From the NCBI GenBank assembly GCA_021784835.1, contig JAJYHI010000017.1, forward strand, positions 1 through 7,838: 7,838 nt of DNA. The letters run 5' to 3'. The stretch comes from a bacterium (GTDB lineage: Bacteria > SZUA-79 > Acidulodesulfobacterales > Acidulodesulfobacteraceae). A program made the position numbers and the translations under genes. How positions within the stretch are numbered: the stretch's first letter is position 1; each line of letters opens with the position of its first letter. This document shows, one piece after another, positions 1-6,400 of the stretch. The notes beneath the pieces are model-generated. The model worked only from the letters and a program-made list of their open reading frames with translations. It was not told the DNA's origin and ran no database searches.

Positions 1-380
1 TCGTCCGTATCTCCATATATAGCTCCGCCGGTTGAAGAAAAAATGAACTTTTTAATCTTAAAATCGTTAGAAAGTTTAATTAAATTAATGGTTGCCATAA
101 TATTAGTCCTGGCATCGAAAATAGGATCGGCAACGGACTTTCTGACGTCTATCTGGGCAGCTAAATGATATATTATATCCGGCTTTTCTTCCGAAAATAT
201 TTTTTCAATTCCGTTAAAATCGTTAATATCCGACCGTATTAATTTTGCAGTTTTATTGACGTTATATTCAAAACCGCTTGAAAGATTATCGATTATCGCA
301 ACCTCATGATTATTATCCGCAAGCATATCGACTATATGGCTGCCTATAAATCCCGCTCCCCCAGTTACCAATATTTTCAT
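1..380 (-). CDS. galE: GalE-like NAD-dependent nucleotide-sugar epimerase (N-terminal 126 codons, cut by window edge)
   Basis: This is the N-terminal part of an extended short-chain dehydrogenase/reductase, most like UDP-glucose 4-epimerase, which interconverts UDP-glucose and UDP-galactose for cell-surface polysaccharide. The protein opens MKILVTGGAGFIGSH, a Rossmann GxxGxxG motif (G7, G10, G13). D31 follows the second beta strand, where NAD-binding members bind the adenosine ribose. YHLAAQ (71-76) and FSSTGGAIYGD (114-124) match the family; the SST region lines the active site. The catalytic YxxxK lies beyond the window, so the exact substrate cannot be read. The start is supported by an AAGGAG Shine-Dalgarno sequence (392-397 on the plus strand), 11 nt before ATG. 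It lies 140 bp downstream of hemB on the same strand, so it may be co-transcribed. A related 4,6-dehydratase or other epimerase is possible. Confidence 0.85.
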   Translation of the reverse strand, partial: MKILVTGGAGFIGSHIVDMLADNNHEVAIIDNLSSGFEYNVNKTAKLIRSDINDFNGIEKIFSEEKPDIIYHLAAQIDVRKSVADPIFDARTNIMATINLIKLSNDFKIKKFIFSSTGGAIYGDTD

Positions 381-520
381 CGGTTAGTTTTCTCCTTAAA
401 TATTATAATTAAATTTTTTTATAGCTCTATAAATAGTACGATTAAGCGTATCCGGTATAGAAATATATGTTGTATATATCCTCGCAATATTTCTAAAAAA
501 TATTTAATATTGTTAGAAAT

Positions 521-1501
521 TTATCCGATCAGTTTTGCGGCATAAAGCGAAAAATAGGTTATAATAATATCGGCGCCCGCCCTTTTCATAGAAGTAAGCG
601 TTTCTAAAACCGCAAGTTCTTCGTCGACGTAACCCATTTTAGCGGCGGCCTTTACCATGGAATATTCTCCCGATACGTTATAAGCGGCAAGAGGTCTTTT
701 AAAAGTCTGTTTTATTTTGTAAATTATATCCAGATAGCTTAACGCCGGTTTTACCATAATGATATCCGCGCCTTCTTCTAAATCAAGCTCGGTTTCCAGT
801 ACCGCTTCGTCTGAATTCGCCGGATCCATTTGATATGATTTTCTGTCGCCGAATTTAGGGAAACAGTCGGCTGCATCTCTAAAAGGCGAATAAAATGCGG
901 AAGCATATTTTGAAGAATAAGACATTATAGGTATATTTACAAATCCTTCATCGTCTAAAGATTCCCTTATTTTTCTTATCCTTCCGTCCATCATATCCGA
1001 AGGGGCTATAATATCCGAACCTGCTTTTGCGTAAGAAACGCTAATTTTTGCAAGATATTCCAACGTTTCGTCATTTTTAACGTAACCTTTTTCATCGACT
1101 ATACCGCAATGGCCGTGCGAAGTATAATCGCACATGCATACGTCGTTAATAATTAAAATATCGGGATATCCGTCTTTTACGGCTTTCACGGTCTGCTGCA
1201 TTATTCCGTTATCAGAATAAGCCTCGGACGCAAATTCGTCTTTATGCTCCGGAATACCGAAAAGAAGTATGCCGCCTATTTTTAAATCTTCGACTTTTTG
1301 AAGTTCTTTTAAAAGTTCGTCTATAGAATAGCGAAACTGCCCGGGCATAGTGCCTATAGGTTCCTTAATTCCTTTTCCGTGCGAAACGAAATAAGGCATA
1401 ATAAATTTTGACGGGTCCAATTTAGTCTCTTGAACTAATTTTAATAATTGAGGCGAATTGCGAAGCCTTCTAGGTCTTACGAAAGGATAGTTTAAATTCA
1501 T
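521..1501 (-). CDS. hemB: Porphobilinogen synthase (delta-aminolevulinic acid dehydratase)
   Basis: HemB condenses two 5-aminolevulinate molecules into porphobilinogen in the cytoplasm, the first common step of haem, sirohaem and cobalamin synthesis. The 326-residue length is normal for the family. The N-terminus (PFVRPRRLRNS) is typical. The zinc-site cysteines are C122, C124 and C132 in CMCDYTSHGHC, indicating a zinc-dependent rather than magnesium-only enzyme. Both Schiff-base lysines are present: K198 in MSYSSKYASAFY and K251 in IMVKPA. YNVSGEY (274-280) is also conserved. The ATG is in the family's usual place but has no clear Shine-Dalgarno sequence. A TATAAT hexamer lies 34 bp upstream. 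The gene is divergent from the lysine-rich protein at 1769 and upstream of the epimerase. Function is close to certain. Confidence 0.97.
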   Translation of the reverse strand: MNLNYPFVRPRRLRNSPQLLKLVQETKLDPSKFIMPYFVSHGKGIKEPIGTMPGQFRYSIDELLKELQKVEDLKIGGILLFGIPEHKDEFASEAYSDNGIMQQTVKAVKDGYPDILIINDVCMCDYTSHGHCGIVDEKGYVKNDETLEYLAKISVSYAKAGSDIIAPSDMMDGRIRKIRESLDDEGFVNIPIMSYSSKYASAFYSPFRDAADCFPKFGDRKSYQMDPANSDEAVLETELDLEEGADIIMVKPALSYLDIIYKIKQTFKRPLAAYNVSGEYSMVKAAAKMGYVDEELAVLETLTSMKRAGADIIITYFSLYAAKLIG

Positions 1502-1534
1502 AATTTTAACCGTGTAATATAATTATTTTTTTCT

Positions 1535-1540
1535 ATTATA
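1535..1540 (-). promoter_or_regulatory. Candidate -10 element for hemB
   Basis: Read on the minus strand, this is a perfect TATAAT preceded by GTG, giving a predicted start near 1528 and a leader of about 27 nt before the hemB ATG. No convincing -35 sits 16-18 bp upstream, so the call rests on the -10 hexamer and its position. In DNA this AT-rich a chance match is possible. Confidence 0.35.
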
Positions 1541-1575
1541 CACTTATTTTAGAAATAATAAAATAAATTTGAAAC

Positions 1576-1606
1576 AAGCGGTTGTATAAAAAACCCGTCA
1601 ACGCTT
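1576..1606. other. Imperfect inverted repeat in the hemB divergent region
   Basis: AAGCGGTTG (1576-1584) pairs with CAACGCTT (1599-1606) as 8 bp with one bulged G, around a 14-nt loop. It is the most GC-containing patch in an otherwise very AT-rich gap. It has no following T-tract on either strand, so it does not look like a terminator. It lies about 50-80 bp upstream of the predicted hemB start and could be an operator; this is inference. Confidence 0.35.
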
Positions 1607-1633
1607 TATTATTTCAATATTTCAAATGATTTT

Positions 1634-1694
1634 GTAACACAAATTTAACATAAATTTAACATAATTGTAACAAAAATTTCATAATTTTTTAACT
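1634..1694 (+). promoter_or_regulatory. Phased 11-bp hexamer array, PhoB/PhoP-box-like operator
   Basis: Four hexamers begin exactly 11 bp apart: GTAACA at 1634, TTAACA at 1645, TTAACA at 1656 and GTAACA at 1667. Two weaker matches keep the phase: TTCATA at 1678 and TTAACT at 1689. The central unit AAATTTAACAT is a perfect tandem duplicate (1641-1651, 1652-1662). OmpR-family regulators such as PhoB and PhoP bind direct repeats with this one-turn period, and TTAACA-type repeats spaced by about 5 bp are the known Bacillus PhoP pattern. The array ends just before a possible -10 (1700-1705) for the plus-strand gene at 1769. Which regulator binds is not known; phosphate control is inference. Confidence 0.5.
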
Positions 1695-1699
1695 AAATT

Positions 1700-1705
1700 T
1701 ATGAT
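1700..1705 (+). promoter_or_regulatory. Candidate -10 element for the lysine-rich protein gene
   Basis: TATGAT (or the overlapping TATAAA at 1705-1710) lies directly after the phased repeat array, exactly one 11-bp step past its last unit. A consensus -35 is missing, as is usual for promoters where a PhoB-like activator replaces -35 contacts. The predicted start is near 1712, leaving a leader of about 57 nt. Confidence 0.3.
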
Positions 1706-1753
1706 ATAAATGAAAAACGCGCTTAAATTTATAATATTAATTAAAAAAATAAA

Positions 1754-1760
1754 AAGGAGG
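1754..1760 (+). promoter_or_regulatory. Strong Shine-Dalgarno sequence that decides a TTG start
   Basis: AAGGAGG lies 8 nt before the TTG at 1769. It is the best ribosome binding site in the window and justifies the TTG start over the internal ATG at 1823, which has no comparable site. Confidence 0.8.
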
Positions 1761-1768
1761 TACTTATT

Positions 1769-2098
1769 TTGGACAAAAGAAAACTTCACAAAAGGAAAAA
1801 GACTGTGCTTAAGAAGAAAAAAATGGGCTATCAGGAATTCATCGATAAAATAAATTTAATTCATAAAGAAAGACGCGAAATGGAAAATTTTTTGAGAAGA
1901 GTGTGGGTGTTTAACGCCGAAGACGTCCTCGAATATATGGAAATAAAGAAAAAAAACGAAAAAATTCTTGAAGAACATATAAGACAAAAAGCATTGAGAG
2001 AATCAGGCGGAAATCCGGATAATGCCGAATTAAATACAAGTTTAAATGCCGAATCCGAATTAACGTCAGGCCTTCATATAGATAAAATGACCGAATAG
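1769..2098 (+). CDS. Lysine-rich small protein of unknown function
   Basis: I do not recognise this 109-residue protein. It starts at TTG, placed 8 nt after a perfect AAGGAGG. Residues 3-18 are strikingly basic: 11 Lys/Arg in 16 positions, with KRK and KKKK runs, as in the nucleic-acid-binding tails of ribosomal and nucleoid proteins. Residues 20-85 are charged and predicted helical, possibly coiled coil (EFIDKINLIHKERREMENF, then EYMEIKKKNEKILEEHI). The last 25 residues are polar, acidic and low in complexity (NAELNTSLNAESELTSG), probably disordered. There is no signal peptide, membrane segment, cysteine or catalytic motif. It is the only gene of the left part on the plus strand, stands alone between hemB and the c-di-GMP gene, and sits behind the phased repeat array, so it may be a regulated single-gene unit. 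A role in RNA, DNA or ribosome binding is a guess from charge alone. Confidence 0.75.
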   Translation: MDKRKLHKRKKTVLKKKKMGYQEFIDKINLIHKERREMENFLRRVWVFNAEDVLEYMEIKKKNEKILEEHIRQKALRESGGNPDNAELNTSLNAESELTSGLHIDKMTE

Positions 2099-2244
2099 GA
2101 TTCGCATTTCACATACAAAAAAAACAAAAAGCATGACCAAGCGGGCCAAAGGAAAAGCTGTTTATTTTCCGCATACGAAACAGTCAATTTAACATAAAAG
2201 TTATTTGCAGAAAATTAATCCGACGCTTTTTCCTTGGCTATCAT
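2099..2244. terminator. Convergent gap with two overlapping weak hairpins
   Basis: Between the convergent stop codons, GGAAAA (2151-2156) can pair with TTTTCC (2165-2170). Alternatively CTGTTT (2158-2163) can pair with AAACAG (2178-2183); the two stems exclude each other. Neither is followed by a T-run on either strand, so termination here is a weak inference from position. A single 13-nt copy of the array motif (AATTTAACATAAA) is present at 2187-2199. Confidence 0.2.
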
Positions 2245-4857
2245 TTAACAAATAACAAAATTTTCCGCCGGTTTCCCCGTATAATAGCCCTGGGCGTAAT
2301 CGACTTTAAGCTCCTTAAGTTCGTTGAGAACTTCTTCGGATTCGATAAATTCGGCGATAGTTTTTATGCCCATTTCTTTTGCGATAGAAATAGAGCTGAC
2401 GACGACTGCCCTGTCCATTTTATCTTCAAAGATGCCCATTATAAATTCGCCGTCTATCTTGAGAAAATCTATGGGAAATCTTTTAAGATACATAAACGAA
2501 CTGAAACCGGAACCAAAATCGTCCACGGCAAACCTAAATCCTTCGTATTTAAGATTTGCTACGAACTTTTCGAGAAGGGAAATATTTTTGACGGTCTCTC
2601 TTTCCGTAAGCTCGAAAACTATTTTGGAAGTATCTATGCGGTACTTTAAAGACAGCTGTTTTACGGTCTTGACGTAATCCGCCACTATCAAAGATTTAGG
2701 GGAAAGATTGATGAACATATCCAAAGAATAATTTTCGTCTTTAATTTTTTGAAAGGCTTTCTCGAGAAGTATTAAATCCAACTTGTGGGCGACTCCTATG
2801 CTTTCGGCTATTTCTATAAATTCTCCGGCGGATATTATGTTGAAGGATTCATCGCCTTTGGAAGAGATAGATTCTAATTTTATCCTCATAAGCAGTTCGT
2901 GGGCGACGGGTCTTCCGGTTTTAATATCTATGATAGGCTGAAAATATGGCAATATTATATCTTTTTCCAAAGCGTCCATAACCATTTTGCTTTTTTCGGA
3001 AACTTCTTTAAAAGCCGCTACGGCGTCTTCCTCTTTGGCGATATATACCGTATCTTTTCCCGCTTTTTTTGCCTTATACATCATATTATCAGCCAATAAA
3101 AATAGGTCTTTGTCGTCGGAAGCGGAATTAGGATAAACCGATATTCCTATGGAAACGGTAGCGCCGACGGACTTCCCCGTTATTGGTTCTTTAAGCGTAA
3201 AAGCCTTTATATTTTCCCTTATATTATTTGCTATCATATAAGACTGCTCTTCTCCCGCTCCGGGAAGAATCATTACGAATTCGTCTCCGCCGTACCTTGC
3301 GGCTATATCTTCGTTTCTTTTATCTTTTTCCAATATATCGGCAATGCCCTTCAGGAATTTGTCGCCGAAGTTATGTCCGTACATATCGTTTATAAGTTTA
3401 AAATTGTCGAAGTCTATAAATACTACCCCGAAGGTAAAATTATGCCTTTTTGACCTTTCTACTTCGTAGTGTAAAAACTCCATAAAGACACGCTGGTTAT
3501 AAAGGTTGGTCAGTCCGTCCCTGGTCGCGTAATATTCTAAGTCTTTAGTATATTTATATATCGCTTTGATAGAACCGATGACGTTTAAAAGGGTGGTAAG
3601 AACGCTGTTTATGACAAGGCCTTTTACTCCTTCGACTTCGTCTTCGGACTGTACGCCGATGCCCACTATTCCGCCTATATGAGGGGCTTCTAGAATTATC
3701 TTTTTCGTCTGAACCATCAGATCTTCTTTTTTAAGGTCTGGCAGTTTAACGTTTCTATCCGATACGTTGTGAAATATTTCGTGTTTCCCCATTCCCTGAA
3801 CGATAAAAGTGCTTAGTCCGTTGTGATATATGTTTTGGTAAATAATTTCGTCGAATATTTTCTTTGTTTTATCGGTAGGCTCTCCTTTCCAGAACACTTC
3901 TATTTCAATAGAACTTTCATCCTCCATAAATATGGAAAAAACGTTATAAACCTTAATAATCTTATTCATTTCGTTTAGCATGTTAAAAACATGCTCTTTC
4001 CAGTCTTTAACGACTTCGGAGGTAATAATGAAACGCTCCAATAGTTTAATTTCGAACTCCAAGACGTCTTTATCTACGGCTATATCCCTTAATCTTTCGG
4101 AAAGTCCGCTTACGCCATTATATATACGGTTAAACTCTTCGAATTTTAAGTCTATCAGCTTGTTATCTAAAGTTTTTAAATCTTTCACGGTTTTAATGCT
4201 CTCTACAGCGCCGTTTATGCTTTTCATTCCGTTTTTTATGGAACGCCTTAAGATTAGCGTTACGAAGACGCCTCCAGCTATAGGGAGGATAAAGATAAGA
4301 AATATAATAAGTATAAAATAGCCTTCTAGTCTGCTTCTCAAAAACGACGGGTCGAAAGATACCTCTATGACTCCGTTTACGTCGCCTTTTTTTGCCATGG
4401 TATGGCATTTTAAACACATTTTTTGCGCTTTTAAAGGATAAGCATATACGATATTTCCGTTTACGACAGCGTGAAATGGGCGTTTAGTTTTGAATACTTT
4501 TTTGACTATAAAATTTTCTTTGCCCTGAGGAATTTTTCCGAACTGTTTATCGACTACGGCTCCTCTAAATATTGAAGTCTTTACTGTATTATCGTTTTTA
4601 GAGGATTTTTTTAAAGCATTCATAAAAGTCATAACCTGCTTTTCGTTCCATCCCTTTTTCATAATCTGAAACATAGTATTGAAAGTTTGTCTGGAAATAT
4701 ATTCGGCCGTCGTGTCGCTTTCGTATTTAATTATTCTGTCTCCAAAATTAGACAACAGATAGGCGGATACTCCGGCGACTACTATGCTTGTAGAAACGGC
4801 TATACACAGTATGAATTTATCTAATCTTCTAAAAAATTTCGGCAATTTGATTTGCAT
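2245..4857 (-). CDS. Membrane haem-c sensor protein with GGDEF and EAL domains (c-di-GMP synthesis and breakdown)
   Basis: An 870-residue inner-membrane signalling protein. TM1 is about residues 15-37 and TM2 about 179-203. Between them lies a periplasmic sensor with the c-type haem motif CLKCH (148-152), in a setting (IVYAYPLKAQ before it, GDVNGVIEVSF after it) like Tll0287-like/DUF3365 domains. A cytoplasmic linker with a GAF-like region (about 270-435) follows. The GGDEF domain (about 440-605) has an intact RYGGDEF (521-527), metal-binding DFDNFK (482-487) and an inhibitory I-site R514-D517. The EAL domain (about 626-868) keeps ExLxR as ELLMR (654-658), N717, E749, DD779-780, K800, E836 and QG856-857. 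Both activities therefore look possible, synthesis and hydrolysis of cyclic di-GMP, perhaps switched by haem redox state or ligand. The ATG has an in-frame stop 18 nt upstream and no clear Shine-Dalgarno sequence. It is monocistronic by context. Confidence 0.93.
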   Translation of the reverse strand: MQIKLPKFFRRLDKFILCIAVSTSIVVAGVSAYLLSNFGDRIIKYESDTTAEYISRQTFNTMFQIMKKGWNEKQVMTFMNALKKSSKNDNTVKTSIFRGAVVDKQFGKIPQGKENFIVKKVFKTKRPFHAVVNGNIVYAYPLKAQKMCLKCHTMAKKGDVNGVIEVSFDPSFLRSRLEGYFILIIFLIFILPIAGGVFVTLILRRSIKNGMKSINGAVESIKTVKDLKTLDNKLIDLKFEEFNRIYNGVSGLSERLRDIAVDKDVLEFEIKLLERFIITSEVVKDWKEHVFNMLNEMNKIIKVYNVFSIFMEDESSIEIEVFWKGEPTDKTKKIFDEIIYQNIYHNGLSTFIVQGMGKHEIFHNVSDRNVKLPDLKKEDLMVQTKKIILEAPHIGGIVGIGVQSEDEVEGVKGLVINSVLTTLLNVIGSIKAIYKYTKDLEYYATRDGLTNLYNQRVFMEFLHYEVERSKRHNFTFGVVFIDFDNFKLINDMYGHNFGDKFLKGIADILEKDKRNEDIAARYGGDEFVMILPGAGEEQSYMIANNIRENIKAFTLKEPITGKSVGATVSIGISVYPNSASDDKDLFLLADNMMYKAKKAGKDTVYIAKEEDAVAAFKEVSEKSKMVMDALEKDIILPYFQPIIDIKTGRPVAHELLMRIKLESISSKGDESFNIISAGEFIEIAESIGVAHKLDLILLEKAFQKIKDENYSLDMFINLSPKSLIVADYVKTVKQLSLKYRIDTSKIVFELTERETVKNISLLEKFVANLKYEGFRFAVDDFGSGFSSFMYLKRFPIDFLKIDGEFIMGIFEDKMDRAVVVSSISIAKEMGIKTIAEFIESEEVLNELKELKVDYAQGYYTGKPAENFVIC

Positions 4858-4903
4858 GTAAAATATTATTTTAATTTAAGATGTTAATTATATTTATTTT
4901 TTT

Positions 4904-4909
4904 ATTATA
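4904..4909 (-). promoter_or_regulatory. Candidate -10 element for the GGDEF-EAL gene
   Basis: TATAAT on the minus strand, 46 bp before the ATG, in the 84-bp gap after exoX. Its surroundings (TTATTATACTTATTT on the plus strand) resemble those of the hemB -10 at 1535. No clear -35 is visible, and a second TATAAT-like site lies nearer the gene, so this is tentative. Confidence 0.25.
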
Positions 4910-4941
4910 CTTATTTATTAAATGAATTATATTAACATTTA

Positions 4942-5619
4942 TTATGATACTAGAGCTTTCAATAAATATTCGTCTATATCCGGCTGTCCTTTTAACCATT
5001 CTTTATAATCTTTAGGCACGTCTTTAATAGGCATCCCTTTATGTTTACCGAACGGCATAGTATCGGGTATGCGTGCTTCTTCGGAAAACTTCCAAATAGA
5101 ACCCCATGAAGTTAATTCCGGTTTTTCTTTTAATATTAAACGTAAAATATCCAAGCAAAGTTTTGCATCGGTCAGCGCATTATGTCTGTCGACAAGAATT
5201 TTTCTTACTTCCGGCCTCCGTTCAGGTTCCGTCAATGCATACGTCAATGCCGATAAATTATAAGAATCAAAACCTTGCCATATTTTTTTTGCCATTGCAA
5301 GCGTGTCTATTCTTTTGACTTGAGGTTTTCCTATTACCTGCCAGTCGTAATCTATGTTATGCCCTATTATATAGGCAGTATTATCCGGAAGCTTAAATTC
5401 GGATGCGGGAGGGCAATCTTTTAATTCGCAGTCCAATATATTATGAATAGCCATAGCGCCGAAAGAAATAGGCTTGCCGGGATTATAGCGTTTGACGAAA
5501 GTATCGTCCTGTTCGTTTAAAGGATTGCCGTTAATAATAATACCTGCGGCTTCTATTAAAACAGGCTGGGTAAAGCCGGTTGTTTCGGTATCGAATATTA
5601 CGGCGGTTTTATTTTCCAT
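4942..5619 (-). CDS. exoX: Exodeoxyribonuclease X-like 3'-5' exonuclease (DEDDh family)
   Basis: A DnaQ-superfamily exonuclease that removes nucleotides from DNA 3' ends and in E. coli assists mismatch repair and UV repair. The 225-residue length matches ExoX (about 220). All DEDDh residues are visible: D10 and E12 in FDTETTG, D92 in the HNxxxD motif HNIDYD (87-92), and H146 with D151 in HNALTD. AMAIHNI (55-61) is typical of the family. The C-terminal block MPFGKHKGMPIKDVPKDYKEWL (188-209) matches the small FGK(x)(K/R)G domain that ends ExoX proteins and separates it from the polymerase III epsilon subunit. Its ATG overlaps the stop of the 71-residue upstream ORF by 11 bp and lacks its own Shine-Dalgarno sequence, suggesting translational coupling. 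It is third in a dut-led cluster. Confidence 0.9.
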   Translation of the reverse strand: MENKTAVIFDTETTGFTQPVLIEAAGIIINGNPLNEQDDTFVKRYNPGKPISFGAMAIHNILDCELKDCPPASEFKLPDNTAYIIGHNIDYDWQVIGKPQVKRIDTLAMAKKIWQGFDSYNLSALTYALTEPERRPEVRKILVDRHNALTDAKLCLDILRLILKEKPELTSWGSIWKFSEEARIPDTMPFGKHKGMPIKDVPKDYKEWLKGQPDIDEYLLKALVS

Positions 5620-5824
5620 CGCTTTCGATATTTTTGAAATTTTTTTCTTCTATATACTTCCTTATCTCTTTTTTATCAATCTTTTCCATAATTTTTTCTT
5701 TTTCATCGGGCTTTATTCTTTCAAAAAGATTGCGATAAGTCGTTCTGTTTTTTCTAAAACCTTCTGCATCTTTTCCGTCTCCGCGTTCTTCTTTATCAGC
5801 AAAAGAATAATTAACTTTTATCAT
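5609..5824 (-). CDS. Small charged hypothetical protein, overlapping exoX
   Basis: I do not recognise this 71-residue product. It is highly charged, with Lys/Arg and Asp/Glu throughout, has no cysteine, no membrane segment and no signal, and is predicted helical in its second half (ERIKPDEKEKIMEKIDKKEI). It fits tightly between dut (36-bp gap) and exoX (11-bp overlap, ATGGAAAATAA carrying both the exoX start and this stop), the arrangement expected of a real operon member. There is no obvious Shine-Dalgarno sequence before its ATG. Because exoX also lacks one, ribosomes finishing this ORF could supply exoX translation. It may be a small partner of ExoX or merely a leader ORF; a chance ORF remains possible. 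Confidence 0.55.
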   Translation of the reverse strand: MIKVNYSFADKEERGDGKDAEGFRKNRTTYRNLFERIKPDEKEKIMEKIDKKEIRKYIEEKNFKNIESDGK

Positions 5825-5860
5825 TTTATATTATTAATTAATTTAACTGTATTTTTGTAT

Positions 5861-6295
5861 TTATAACCCTGTAGAACCGAATCCGCCGTCTTTTCTATCG
5901 GTATCTTCATCGACCTTAGGTACTAGGTTAGGCTCTCCCGTCCATACCGGAACTATTAACATCTGGGCTATTTTTTGGCAAGGCAGTAACGTAATAATAT
6001 CCTTAGACATATTTTTCGTTAAAACGATTATTTCCCCCCTGTATTCATGATCTATAACTCCAGCTTTAATTTCTATTGCTTTTAACGCCAAACCCGATTT
6101 TTCTTTTATAATCGCCGCATAACCCGCAGGAAATTCAATTTTGATTCCAGTATGCGCCGAAATTAAAACATTCGGTTTTAGTATGGTCTTTTCGCAGACA
6201 AACAGGTCTAATCCCGCATCGCCTTGAATAGCCCTCTTAGGCATTACGGCTTCCGGATGGAACAGTTCAATATTTAAATAAAAATCTGAAAACAT
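5861..6295 (-). CDS. dut: Deoxyuridine 5'-triphosphate nucleotidohydrolase (dUTPase)
   Basis: Trimeric dUTPase hydrolyses dUTP to dUMP and pyrophosphate, keeping uracil out of DNA and feeding thymidylate synthesis. The 144-residue length is normal and all five motifs are present: motif 1 DAGLDL (26-31), motif 2 KSGLALK (66-72), motif 3 GVIDHEYRGE (79-88) with catalytic D82, motif 4 KIAQMLI (108-114), and the mobile C-terminal motif 5 RKDGGFGSTG (134-143). Motif 2 begins with Lys where most bacterial enzymes have Arg, a conservative change that should still contact phosphate. The ATG has no strong Shine-Dalgarno sequence, and the promoter at 6321-6350 predicts a short leader of about 20 nt. 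It heads a probable three-gene operon with the 71-residue ORF and exoX, linking nucleotide-pool cleaning to DNA repair. Confidence 0.96.
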   Translation of the reverse strand: MFSDFYLNIELFHPEAVMPKRAIQGDAGLDLFVCEKTILKPNVLISAHTGIKIEFPAGYAAIIKEKSGLALKAIEIKAGVIDHEYRGEIIVLTKNMSKDIITLLPCQKIAQMLIVPVWTGEPNLVPKVDEDTDRKDGGFGSTGL

Positions 6296-6320
6296 TATTT
6301 ATTATTTAATCCATTTATAT

Positions 6321-6350
6321 ATTATATAAAGTTTATTAAATAAAGGTAAA
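6321..6350 (-). promoter_or_regulatory. Sigma-70-like promoter for the dut-exoX cluster
   Basis: On the minus strand, TTTACC (4 of 6 to TTGACA; 6345-6350) is separated by 18 bp from a perfect TATAAT (6321-6326). The predicted start, near 6314, lies about 20 nt upstream of the dut ATG. It is one of the two best-formed promoters in the window. An AT-rich background makes chance matches common, so confidence is moderate. Confidence 0.45.
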
Positions 6351-6400
6351 TTAACAATTAATAAGTTACTATTATCGTTATCGCAGACCTATTCCCGGCA

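Noticed and set aside
491..518. Inverted repeat TTCTAA/TTAGAA just after hemB, as a possible terminator
   Set aside because: Six A/T-rich pairs with a 16-nt loop and no T-run after it on the minus strand; too weak to call a terminator.
306..545. 79-codon plus-strand frame across the epimerase start and the hemB end
   Set aside because: It runs antisense to the epimerase start and the hemB stop, is rich in Ile/Tyr/Ser as expected of AT-rich antisense DNA, and has no ribosome binding site.
1634..1694. CRISPR-like reading of the short repeats
   Set aside because: The units are 11 bp with 5-bp AT spacers, far too short for repeat-spacer units; the phasing fits a protein-binding array.
4193..4417. 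74-codon minus-strand frame inside the GGDEF-EAL gene, and plus-strand frames at 2324-2677, 2899-3099 and 3980-4321
   Set aside because: All are other-frame shadows of a gene whose own frame shows clear domains and motifs.
5492..5866. 124-codon plus-strand frame opposite exoX and the 71-residue ORF
   Set aside because: Phe/Ile-rich antisense frame with no start signals; the minus-strand genes explain the region.
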